DNA of 64,000 nucleotides from Pectobacterium aroidearum. Its GTDB lineage: Bacteria > Pseudomonadota > Gammaproteobacteria > Enterobacterales > Enterobacteriaceae. The notes under the pieces are model-generated. The model did not search any database and was not told the DNA's origin. It saw only the letters and a program-made list of their open reading frames with translations. The DNA is taken from the NCBI RefSeq assembly GCF_041228105.1, contig NZ_CP166097.1, positions 620,001 to 684,000 of the forward strand, given 5' to 3'. Shown here one piece after another: positions 55,431-63,324 of the stretch (positions are counted from its first letter, which is position 1; each line of letters begins with the position of its first letter). The position numbers and the translations under genes are program-made.

Positions 55431-57086
55431 GTGGCGCGTAAAAAGAAGCTGTCTACAAAGGATTTCGCTAAAGAACTGGCAGAATTGTCCGTAGCACTCA
55501 GACAGGTTATTGAGGCTGAATGCGTTGGCTTTGATCCACATCCCGATGAAGTAGCTTCCCGTCGAGAATGTGTGAATCATTCTGTATCGGGCTATGCATA
55601 TTTTGTTGAAAACTACTTTCCTCACTACGTTCGGCATAAAGAACGTAGTGAATTGCATAAGTACCTTTTTACTCAGTTGCCTGAAACTGTTGCTAATTCT
55701 AGGGGAACGAATGTTGCTATTGCTGCGCCACGTGGTGAGGCTAAATCAACACTAGTCAGCCAGCTCTTTGTCTTGTGGTGCATTATCCGAGGCATTAAAC
55801 ACTATCCGGTCATTATTATGGATAGTATTGATCAGGCATATCCGATGCTTGAGTCGATTAAGTCGGAGTTACAGTTCAACCCCCGTTTAATTATGGATTT
55901 TCCTGAAGTGACGGGCGGTGGGCGCGTGTGGCAGATGGGAACCATTCTGACGAGAAATGACATTAAGGTTACCGTGGCTGGCTCTGGTAAAAAATTGCGT
56001 GGCTTACGGCATGGCCCATACCGGCCTGACCTGGTTGTTCTTGATGATATTGAAAATGATGAGAATGTAGAAAACCCTAAGCAACGAGACAAGTTAGATA
56101 ACTGGCTGAAAAAAACAGTGTTGCCGCTCGGTGAAGCGGGCGGGAAACTGGATGTGATCTACATCGGAACCATCTTGCACTACGACTCTGTTTTGTCTCG
56201 CACGCTGAAAAATCCGCTATGGAAACGGAAGAGACTTAAGGCCCTGATAAAGTGGCCGGTAAATATGTCGTTGTGGGATACGTGGGAAGAGATCCTTATC
56301 AATAACGAAGAAGACGGTGAGGAACTGGCCTGGAAATTTTACTGTGACCACAGAACCGAAATGGACGAGGGCTCAGAGGTATCATGGGCCGCTCGTCCAC
56401 TTTACGAGCTGATGCTTATCCGTGCTCGCGATGGTCACAGCACATTTGATTCCGAATACCAGAATGACCCCGTCAGTGGTGAGAACGCCCCGTTTGCTGG
56501 GTGTATTCAGTTTTGGGTTAATCGCCTTAACGAGTGGGTGTTTTTTGGGGCTTGCGACCCTAGCCTGGGCAAAGCCGGTGCCAGCCGCGATCCTTCGGCT
56601 ATCTTAGTGGGCGGTTTCAATCGCCATACCGGCATTCTTGATGTTGTAGAGGCCGCTATACGTAAACGGCTCCCAGATAAGATTATTTCAGATGTTATTG
56701 AATATCAGCGGCAATATCGCTGTTTTATCTGGTCTGTTGAAGCTGTTCAGTTTCAAGAGTTTTTGCGCTCGGAGCTTGTGAAACGCAGCGCAAAAGCTGG
56801 GATACCTGTACCGGCTCGCGCTGTAACCCCACACAGCGACAAGCTGCTGCGTATCGAGTCTCTACAGCCACATATGGCAAACGGATTAATTCGATTACAT
56901 CCGAGCCAATCCACATTGATAGACCAGCTCCGGCATTTTCCAATGGCAGATCACGATGATGGCCCTGATGCGCTACATATGTTGTGGGCGTTGGCCGTAT
57001 CTGGTGTCAGTTCTTTTTCTTTTACTCCCGCTCCCCGTCGTAATTCTGATGACCGGGGCAGTAGATTTGGCTCAGGAGGCTGGTAG
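55431..57086 (+). CDS. Terminase large subunit (Mu gp28-like)
   Basis: 551 residues from GTG 55431. ATPase motifs are Walker A IAAPRGEAKSTLVSQLFVLW (~101-120) and Walker B DLVVLDDIENDENV (~203-216). The C-terminal RNase H-like nuclease includes FFGACDPSLGKAG and the acidic HDDGPDALHMLWAL. It cuts and packages DNA by a headful mechanism from the host-junction end. The gene is visibly more AT-rich than the flanking head genes, suggesting a separate module. It contains a perfect inverted repeat at 55623-55650. Confidence 0.93.
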   Translation: MARKKKLSTKDFAKELAELSVALRQVIEAECVGFDPHPDEVASRRECVNHSVSGYAYFVENYFPHYVRHKERSELHKYLFTQLPETVANSRGTNVAIAAPRGEAKSTLVSQLFVLWCIIRGIKHYPVIIMDSIDQAYPMLESIKSELQFNPRLIMDFPEVTGGGRVWQMGTILTRNDIKVTVAGSGKKLRGLRHGPYRPDLVVLDDIENDENVENPKQRDKLDNWLKKTVLPLGEAGGKLDVIYIGTILHYDSVLSRTLKNPLWKRKRLKALIKWPVNMSLWDTWEEILINNEEDGEELAWKFYCDHRTEMDEGSEVSWAARPLYELMLIRARDGHSTFDSEYQNDPVSGENAPFAGCIQFWVNRLNEWVFFGACDPSLGKAGASRDPSAILVGGFNRHTGILDVVEAAIRKRLPDKIISDVIEYQRQYRCFIWSVEAVQFQEFLRSELVKRSAKAGIPVPARAVTPHSDKLLRIESLQPHMANGLIRLHPSQSTLIDQLRHFPMADHDDGPDALHMLWALAVSGVSSFSFTPAPRRNSDDRGSRFGSGGW

Positions 57087-57089
57087 TTT

Positions 57090-58658
57090 ATGGCTCAGAT
57101 TGTTGATCAACATGGTCACCCGCTGAACCGCGAGGTATTGAAATCCCCGCAGACAGCGCGGGTTGCACAGATAGCGCGGCATTTTCCAGAACATCCGTCC
57201 CGTGGTTTGACGATTCGCAGACTGCCGCGCATCCTTGAAGCCGCAGAGCGTGGCGATTTGGCTGCGCAAGCTGACTTGTTCGAAGACATGGTCGAGAAGG
57301 ATGGGCATATTTTCTCTGAGATGGCGAAGCGTAAAAACGCGCTGCTGGGGCTGGACTGGAGTATCGAGCCTCCACGGAACGCAACAGAAGAAGAGAAGAG
57401 TTTAGCGGCGATGGTGGCTGAATGGATGGATGATATTCCCGATTTTGAGGACATTATTCTCAATGCGGCGGAGGCCATCGGACACGGATTTTCAGCGCAG
57501 GAAATTGAAAAGTGGGAGTTTGAGGAAAATATCTGGCTCCCTGCACAAATCAAGCTGCGCCCGCATCGCTGGTTCTGCACGAACCCGGAGATTGACGACG
57601 CAGTGCGTCTGTCTGACGGCAGCATGAATGGCTCGGAGCTATGGCCGTTCGGCTGGCTGGTTCACACTCATAACGCTAAATCGGGCTATGTTGCGCAGTC
57701 CGGGTTATACCGTGTGCTGGTCTGGCCGTATTTGTTTAAAAACTACTCGGTGCGTGATTTTGCTGAGTTTCTGGAGATTTACGGTTTACCTGCTCGCGTT
57801 GGGACATATATGGAAGGGTCTTCCGATGAGCAGAAAGACGCGTTGTTGCACGCCCTCGTGACGCTCGGCCATAACGCCGCAGGTATTATCCCGATGGGCA
57901 GTGACATCAAATTTGAAGCCGCCGCTGAAGGTCAATCCGATCCGTTTATGGCGATGATAGATTGGTGCGAAAGGACTGTATCGAAAGCCGTTTTGGGCGG
58001 AACGCTCACAAGCCAAGCTGACGGTAAAACCTCGACGAATGCGCTCGGTAATGTTCATAACGACGTGCGTAACGATATCCTTGTCGCCGATGCGAAACAG
58101 CTGCGCGGCTTTTTCTCGAACATGATCCAGATGTTGCTATCAATAAATGGCTATCAGGTGAGTCGCCGTCGATTGCCTAAATTCATTTTTGATACCAGTG
58201 AGCTGGAGGATATCGGCACGTTCTCTACCGGCGTGTCTACGCTCGTCCAAGCTGGGATGAAATCTATCCCGGTTTCGTGGATACACAAAAAAGTCGGCAT
58301 CCCTGTCCCGCAGAATAACGAGCCGGTGCTCGAAGCTGCGCCGCGCCCGTCGCTGGCAGGGCTATCGACTTCACCCTATCGCGGATTTGCAGCGTTAAGT
58401 GTAGTACCTGGCGAAATAAGCGACCCGGCGCAATCGGCACTCGATAGCGCACGCTCAACGCCGGAAGCGATTAACGACGCGATGCAGGCGCTGATTGCGC
58501 CACTGGTAACCGCATTACAGCAGGGGCAAACGCCGGACGATGCGCTGGATATCATTGCTGCCAGTTATCCTGCGTTGGATGATGCGCAGCTCCAGCAGCT
58601 GCTTTCTCAAGCATTGTTTGTCGCTGATGTGTGGGGGCGACTGAATGCCGACACCTAA
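57090..58658 (+). CDS. Portal protein (DUF935, Mu gp29-like)
   Basis: 522 residues of the DUF935 portal family. Diagnostic parts are DLFEDMVEKDGHIFSEMAKR, the LLGLDWSIEPPRN strand, FSAQEIEKWEF, FEAAAEGQSDPFMAMIDWCE and KAVLGGTLTSQADGKTSTNA. The portal is the dodecameric ring at the head vertex through which DNA enters. It starts 3 bp after the terminase stop and its 3' end overlaps the gpF gene by 14 bp. Confidence 0.94.
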   Translation: MAQIVDQHGHPLNREVLKSPQTARVAQIARHFPEHPSRGLTIRRLPRILEAAERGDLAAQADLFEDMVEKDGHIFSEMAKRKNALLGLDWSIEPPRNATEEEKSLAAMVAEWMDDIPDFEDIILNAAEAIGHGFSAQEIEKWEFEENIWLPAQIKLRPHRWFCTNPEIDDAVRLSDGSMNGSELWPFGWLVHTHNAKSGYVAQSGLYRVLVWPYLFKNYSVRDFAEFLEIYGLPARVGTYMEGSSDEQKDALLHALVTLGHNAAGIIPMGSDIKFEAAAEGQSDPFMAMIDWCERTVSKAVLGGTLTSQADGKTSTNALGNVHNDVRNDILVADAKQLRGFFSNMIQMLLSINGYQVSRRRLPKFIFDTSELEDIGTFSTGVSTLVQAGMKSIPVSWIHKKVGIPVPQNNEPVLEAAPRPSLAGLSTSPYRGFAALSVVPGEISDPAQSALDSARSTPEAINDAMQALIAPLVTALQQGQTPDDALDIIAASYPALDDAQLQQLLSQALFVADVWGRLNADT

Positions 58659-59979
58659 CGATGTCAATCTGGGGTATGCCATTGGTCTTAAACCGGAAGA
58701 AGCTATCCGCTATTTTGAGTCAAAAGGCTATGCGATTGGCTTTAATTGGCATGACGTTGAAGCCCGCACACATGCCACAGCGTTCACTGTTGCAGGTGTC
58801 CTCAAGCAAGACGTGCTAGCCGATATCCGGGGTGGATTGGATGCGGCGTTGAAGAATGGCGAAACCCTTGAACAGTTCCGGCGTCGATTAACGCCCGTTC
58901 TTGAGCAAAAAGGCTGGTTGGGTAAAGGGCTGAAAGCCGACGAGGACGGCGTGCTCGAAGGGAAAAAGCTCACCCCGCGCCGTCTGAAAACCATTTTTGA
59001 AACCAATATGCAGGCGGCGTATAACGCGGGTCGCTACGAAGAGCAGCTTGCTAACGCTGAATTTCGCCCCTATTTAGAGCGAGTGGCCGTCATGGATACC
59101 CATACGCGGCCTGTCCATGCACGGCTCAATGGTTACACGGCAAGAATTGATGACCCTGTGTGGCGATTTATGTATCCACCTGACGGTCATGGGTGCCGCT
59201 GCCGTGTTCGTGCGCGTTCTCAGGCCGATATTGATCGCCTGAAAATCACTGTCCAGCACAGTGAGATTATCGAAGTTGAACAGGCATGGGGGCCGAATGA
59301 TTCGCGTATGGTCAAGGCGATCAAGTGGAACGGCGAACTGTATACGCCTGACGCTGGTTTCGGTCACAATCCTGGTGAGGGTTATCTAGCATCCCTCGGT
59401 CAGCGACTGTTGGAGCGTTCCGCAGTCGCTGACCCACAGCTCGCCGCGCTGGCCGTTCGTCAAACAATGGGTAATGAAACGCTGTTAACGGCCGTTTCAA
59501 CGGATGTTAACGCGTTCGTTAATAACACGCTGCTGAACAAGCAAGCACGCGGCCAGCTCCGGCACGTTGGCGCATTACCGCCGCAAGTGGTTAATCGTCT
59601 GGCCGAGAAAGGCGTCGCCGTTGAGTCATCTGTTATCACGTTGACAGATGAAAACCTGCTGCACGCGATTAGAGACAGCAAGGACGCACAGCTTCCCGAA
59701 TCGCTGTGGCAACGTCTGCCGGAGTTTATCCTCAACCCTAAAGCCATTCTCTACAATACGCAGAAAGCTGATGCGGCATTAACCTACGTTTTAGATTTAC
59801 CGGACACCTCCGGCAAACTGGTCGTGTTTATCGATCGGGAGCTAAAAGCCCGGCCGCCAGAGGGCGGGAAGAAAGAACGGATAAAAACCAACCTGATACG
59901 AACGGGAAAAATCCTGGCGAATGACGAGTCGCTGAGAAACAAAGGGATTAACGAGGTGCTATGGGGGAGTCTGGATTAA
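58645..59979 (+). CDS. Head morphogenesis protein gpF (gp30) with C-terminal nuclease-like domain
   Basis: 444 residues. The N-terminal ~270 residues are the SPP1 gp7/Mu F minor head domain: ALKNGETLEQFRRRLTPVLE, FETNMQAAYNAGRYEEQLA, VAVMDTHTRPVHARLNG and the zinc-like YPPDGHGCRCRVRA. The last ~150 residues form a separate module (SVITLTDENLLHAIRDSK, ESLWQRLPEFILNPKAILYN, LVVFIDRELKARPP, IKTNLIRTG). This resembles the PBECR (barnase/EndoU/colicin E5/RelE-like) nucleases found attached to phage head proteins, possibly injected with DNA. The module call is by pattern only. Confidence 0.88.
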   Translation: MPTPNDVNLGYAIGLKPEEAIRYFESKGYAIGFNWHDVEARTHATAFTVAGVLKQDVLADIRGGLDAALKNGETLEQFRRRLTPVLEQKGWLGKGLKADEDGVLEGKKLTPRRLKTIFETNMQAAYNAGRYEEQLANAEFRPYLERVAVMDTHTRPVHARLNGYTARIDDPVWRFMYPPDGHGCRCRVRARSQADIDRLKITVQHSEIIEVEQAWGPNDSRMVKAIKWNGELYTPDAGFGHNPGEGYLASLGQRLLERSAVADPQLAALAVRQTMGNETLLTAVSTDVNAFVNNTLLNKQARGQLRHVGALPPQVVNRLAEKGVAVESSVITLTDENLLHAIRDSKDAQLPESLWQRLPEFILNPKAILYNTQKADAALTYVLDLPDTSGKLVVFIDRELKARPPEGGKKERIKTNLIRTGKILANDESLRNKGINEVLWGSLD

Positions 59980-60076
59980 GCGGCGGGATGACAGCGCCGG
60001 ACTCGAACCGGATCATACTCAACACTCGTGGCGTAGTAGCAACCGTTACCCATTGGAAACAACTCTCATCCACCGC
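59980..60076. other. Structured, tRNA-like element between gpF and gpG
   Basis: No reading frame. The ends pair (GCGGCGGGATGA with TCATCCACCGC, one bulge). Inside, CCGG-ACTCGAA-CCGG forms a hairpin that on the minus strand reads CCGG-TTCGAGT-CCGG, a perfect T-loop consensus. A D-loop-like AATGGGTAAC is also present on the minus strand. No proper 7-bp acceptor next to the T-arm or anticodon arm was found, so it is not called a tRNA. Confidence 0.45.
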
Positions 60077-60097
60077 ACCTTAAGTATAGGGTAATTT

Positions 60098-60637
60098 ATG
60101 TACGAAATAAAATATGACATTACCGATTTTGAGCGAGGGCTGGGTGAGCTGATTAGCCGCATAGAACACCGTCAGCCGTTGATGCGCGAGATGGCCGCAG
60201 CGATGCATGATGCTGTCGAAGAAAATTTCGCACAGCAAGGTCGCCCCGCCTGGGCGGGGTGGAGTCCTCGCTATGCAAAAAAACGCCAGGGCGGAAAAAT
60301 ACTGCAAAAATCCGGGCGACTGGCGGCGAGTATCAGTGAGTACAGCGACAATGATAGTGCCACTGTCGGAACTAACGTTGTCTATGCGCGTATTCACCAG
60401 GAGGGAGGGACGATCAACATACCAGCCCGGAGCCAGCGGGCTTACTACAAAAAGAATGCGGATGGCCGTGTTGGTAATCGGTTCGTGAAAAAATCCGAGT
60501 CAGATTCTTCTCGGTGGAACACGATGGGCGAGTATAAAATCACTATCCCTGCGCGTCCGTTTCTGCATCTTACTGAATCGGATGTCGAGGGAATGGAGAA
60601 CACTGCGGCTGAATATTTAAAGCGCGTGATTGACTGA
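60098..60637 (+). CDS. Virion morphogenesis protein gpG (gp31)
   Basis: 179 residues of the Mu G/phage virion morphogenesis family. Signatures are QQGRPAWAGWSPRYAKKRQG (~46-65), LQKSGRLAASISEYSDNDSA and VYARIHQEGGTINIPARSQR, with IPARPFLHLTESDVEGM near the C-terminus. Family members are tail completion or head-tail joining factors. Separated from gpF by the structured element; followed by 236 bp holding the next late promoter element. Confidence 0.9.
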   Translation: MYEIKYDITDFERGLGELISRIEHRQPLMREMAAAMHDAVEENFAQQGRPAWAGWSPRYAKKRQGGKILQKSGRLAASISEYSDNDSATVGTNVVYARIHQEGGTINIPARSQRAYYKKNADGRVGNRFVKKSESDSSRWNTMGEYKITIPARPFLHLTESDVEGMENTAAEYLKRVID

Positions 60638-60820
60638 AAGCCTGGCTTCATAAAAACGACGCTGAGCGCGTTTTAGTTGTTTCATCATGCCATTACCGCC
60701 CCTTGCACGATTGAGGGGCTTACAATGCGATTTAAACGGGGTTTAAATGCGGTCATATCGGTTGCCGTTGCCATGATTTGTGTTACAAGATAAAAGAGCG
60801 TTATCCCCACCCTACAATTA

Positions 60821-60843
60821 CCACTGAACCCCTTCCTCTTATT
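60821..60843 (+). promoter_or_regulatory. Candidate late promoter element 2 (head cluster)
   Basis: Exact 23-bp copy of 52458-52480, 31 bp before the protease gene; corresponds to Mu PI, upstream of gene I. A -10 is not obvious (TTTACG at 60850 is weak), consistent with activator dependence. The rest of the 60638-60873 gap shows only weak stem potential (TTTAAACGGGGTTTAAA at 60732). Confidence 0.65.
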
Positions 60844-60873
60844 CGTTGATTTACGTGCTGCCATTCTGGTTGC

Positions 60874-62016
60874 ATGAAAAAGAAATTACTCGTCGCTGCC
60901 CTGGCAGCAGAAATCAATAAAGCCTCACTCGGCATCATCCAGTTGTTTCCGGCTGGCGAGTTCCGGGCGCGTGATGGCCGTCCTACAGAATGCCCCGCAT
61001 GGATTATGACGGCTGAGGTCGCGCAGGCATTGATCGCCGCCGCTGACGCGCAACTGACCCCGTATGTCATCGATTACGAACACCAGACCCTACGTGCAGC
61101 AAAGAACGGCAAGCCCGCCCCAGCCTCCGGATGGTTCAAAACGCTGGAGTGGCGCGAAGGCGTCGGCTTGTTTGCCGTCGATGTGATTTGGACAGACAGC
61201 GCCGCCGCGATGATTGCTGACGGCTCTTATCGATTTATTTCCCCCGTTTTTTCTTACGACAAGTCAGGCCGTGTCTTGCAGCTCCTGCACGCGGCACTCA
61301 CGAACACCCCCGCCGTTGACGGTATGGATGAGGTCATGCTTGCCGCAGCCTCGCTTCTCGCCGTCACATCATCAACCCAAGAGGACACTATGGACGAACT
61401 ACTGGAGCGTCTGCGCTGGATGCTGAATTTACCTATCACAGCAACCGCAGAAGACATTACCGCCGAGCTAAATAAGCTCATTGATCAACTGGCATCGGCA
61501 ACCGCAGGCACAGCGGCAGCATCATTTAACACGTTGTCTGCTAACCCGTTCAGCCTGATTGACAAGCTGACAGCCGATGCCGCCAGCGTTGCGGCGCTGA
61601 CTGCACAGGTCGCTAATCCCGACCCCGCTCAGTGGGTTTCTGTCGATGTGATGCAGCAATCCGTCACTGAGGCATTGGCAACAGCGAATAACAATACAGC
61701 CGCACTGGCGCAGCAGCAATGCGCGGAGTTGATCACCGCTGCACTGTCTGATGGCCGTCTGTTACCGGCACAAAAAACGTGGGCTGAATCCCTGGCGAAA
61801 TCCTCCCCGGACAGCCTGAAAACGTTCCTGGACAACGCGCCAAAAATCGCGGCGCTGACCACCACCCAAACTGGGGGCCAACCGCCCGCAGGTGTAAAAC
61901 CAAAAACCGAAATTGAAACCGACGCTGACGGCGTGGTCGATATCGCTATCTGCAACATGATGGGCGTTGATCCGGCTGAAGTCGCCAAATTTGTAAAAGG
62001 AGAAGGAAATGAGTGA
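60874..62016 (+). CDS. Capsid maturation protease and scaffold (Mu gpI-like)
   Basis: 380 residues of the Mu I phage protease family. The N-terminal protease part contains IQLFPAGEFRARDGRPTECP, YVIDYEHQTLRAAKNGKPAP with the catalytic His region, GWFKTLEW and FISPVFSYDKSGRVLQL. The C-terminal half (from about 173) is Ala-rich and helical, as expected of the internal scaffold. In-frame ATG 61390 with GAGG upstream probably starts the separate scaffold gpZ. Confidence 0.93.
   Translation: MKKKLLVAALAAEINKASLGIIQLFPAGEFRARDGRPTECPAWIMTAEVAQALIAAADAQLTPYVIDYEHQTLRAAKNGKPAPASGWFKTLEWREGVGLFAVDVIWTDSAAAMIADGSYRFISPVFSYDKSGRVLQLLHAALTNTPAVDGMDEVMLAAASLLAVTSSTQEDTMDELLERLRWMLNLPITATAEDITAELNKLIDQLASATAGTAAASFNTLSANPFSLIDKLTADAASVAALTAQVANPDPAQWVSVDVMQQSVTEALATANNNTAALAQQQCAELITAALSDGRLLPAQKTWAESLAKSSPDSLKTFLDNAPKIAALTTTQTGGQPPAGVKPKTEIETDADGVVDIAICNMMGVDPAEVAKFVKGEGNE
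61390..62016 (+). CDS. Scaffold protein (gpZ-like), internal start within the protease gene
   Basis: In-frame internal product of 208 residues beginning MDELLERLRWMLNLPITATA. A GAGG ribosome site lies 5 bases before the ATG, directly after the protease domain. It is Ala/Thr-rich and helical, with a long coiled-coil-like stretch, and ends with the same C-terminus as the protease (VDPAEVAKFVKGEGNE). Mu makes its scaffold Z in this way; here it is inferred from the start site. Confidence 0.65.
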   Translation: MDELLERLRWMLNLPITATAEDITAELNKLIDQLASATAGTAAASFNTLSANPFSLIDKLTADAASVAALTAQVANPDPAQWVSVDVMQQSVTEALATANNNTAALAQQQCAELITAALSDGRLLPAQKTWAESLAKSSPDSLKTFLDNAPKIAALTTTQTGGQPPAGVKPKTEIETDADGVVDIAICNMMGVDPAEVAKFVKGEGNE

Positions 62017-62404
62017 TCGCGATACGCAGCACCGTGACGCACAGCTATTCCCCGTTCCGGTGGCAGCATCTACTGAAATCTTTGGCGGTCACATGATTGC
62101 CGCTAATGCTGCTGGTTATGCCGTTCCTGCGACGGCCACGGCTGGACAGATCACCCTCGGCGTCAGTGACGGCTGGGTTGATAACAGTGCAGGGGCGAAC
62201 GGCAGCGCTGACGCACTAGCTCGACGTGGCCGGGCGTGGCAGTTCGTCAACCATGCTGCCGATGCGGTAACGCAGGCTGACGTGGGTAAAGACTGTTTTG
62301 TCGTTGACAGCCAGACCGTCGCCAAAACCAGCAACACCAATGCCCGCCCAGTCGCGGGAAAAGTTCAGGCGGTCGGCAGCGACGGCGTCTGGGTTCTGAT
62401 TTAA
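62009..62404 (+). CDS. Capsid decoration/cement protein (gp33-like)
   Basis: 131 residues, mostly beta and Ala/Gly/Thr-rich: FGGHMIAANAAGYAVPATAT, GQITLGVSDGWVDNSAGANG and DVGKDCFVVDSQTVAKTSNT. This resembles DUF2190-type capsid cement proteins that lie between scaffold and major head genes. It overlaps the protease stop by 8 bp. Function by position and composition. Confidence 0.8.
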   Translation: MSDRDTQHRDAQLFPVPVAASTEIFGGHMIAANAAGYAVPATATAGQITLGVSDGWVDNSAGANGSADALARRGRAWQFVNHAADAVTQADVGKDCFVVDSQTVAKTSNTNARPVAGKVQAVGSDGVWVLI

Positions 62405-62415
62405 GGAGAAACACC

Positions 62416-63324
62416 GTGTTAGTGAATGTAAAAGTTGTTAAAGCGATTTTCGTTAACCTGAAAACCACCTTTCAGAATGCGTTTACCCAAACGCCGTCTG
62501 ACTGGAAAAAGGTGGCGATGGTCGTGCCATCAACGGGTAAGGAAAACGATTATTCCTGGTTGTCGCGCTTTCCCAAAATGCGCGAATGGGTGGGCGACAA
62601 GGTCATTAGATCGCTGGCCGCGTTTAATTACACCATCCGCAACAAGGACTGGGAAGCCACCGTCGAAGTTGATCGCAATGATATCGAAGACGATCAACTG
62701 ATGGGCTACGCCATCCAGGCGCAATCGGCGGGCCAGTCTGCCGCAGAGCTGCCCGCCGACATTGTGTTTGCGCTGGTCAGCGATGGCTTTACCAACCTGT
62801 GTTATGACGGTCAGCCGTTCTTCGATACTGACCACCCCGTCAAAGGGATGTCTGTGTCGAACAAAGGCACGAAAAGGCTCTCTACTGCCAGCCTGGCTGC
62901 CGCACAGGCCAGTTATGGTGCAGCACGTAAAGCCCTGCGCAGCATGAAGGATGAGGAAGGCGCGTCGCTCAAAATTCTGCCCGGTCTGCTGGTTGTTCCG
63001 CCCGCGCTGGAGGATGAGGCCAACTACCTGATGACCGCCGACCGCTTCCCGGATAACACACCGAACCCGTACAAAGGCACGGCGGAAGTATTGGTCGTCC
63101 CCGAACTGAAAACCGATACCGAGTGGTTCCTGTTCGACACCAGTAAGCCAGTTAAGCCGATTATTTACCAGGAGCGCAAAAAGCCGGACTTCGTTGAACA
63201 GACGGACTACAACAACGACAACGTCTTTATGCGTAAGAAGTTCCGTTTTGGTGCAGAAGCCCGAGCAAATGGCGGCTACGCGTTCTGGCAGATGGCGTAT
63301 GGCTCAACAGGGGAGGCAGCATAA
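62416..63324 (+). CDS. Major head subunit gpT (gp34)
   Basis: 302 residues from GTG 62416 (AAGGAG upstream). Typical Mu gpT sequence: FKTTFQNAFTQTPSDWKKVA-like opening (TTFQNAFTQTPSDWKKVAM), DYSWLSRFPKMREWVGDKVI, DRNDIEDDQLMGYAIQAQSA and CYDGQPFFDTDHPV. It forms the HK97-fold capsid lattice. Intact, with its stop overlapping the ATG of the fused gene that follows (TAATG). Confidence 0.94.
   Translation: MLVNVKVVKAIFVNLKTTFQNAFTQTPSDWKKVAMVVPSTGKENDYSWLSRFPKMREWVGDKVIRSLAAFNYTIRNKDWEATVEVDRNDIEDDQLMGYAIQAQSAGQSAAELPADIVFALVSDGFTNLCYDGQPFFDTDHPVKGMSVSNKGTKRLSTASLAAAQASYGAARKALRSMKDEEGASLKILPGLLVVPPALEDEANYLMTADRFPDNTPNPYKGTAEVLVVPELKTDTEWFLFDTSKPVKPIIYQERKKPDFVEQTDYNNDNVFMRKKFRFGAEARANGGYAFWQMAYGSTGEAA

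Noticed and set aside
59980..60076. Calling the T-arm-containing block a true tRNA gene
   Set aside because: No acceptor stem directly next to the T-arm and no 5-bp anticodon stem with a 7-nt loop could be drawn.
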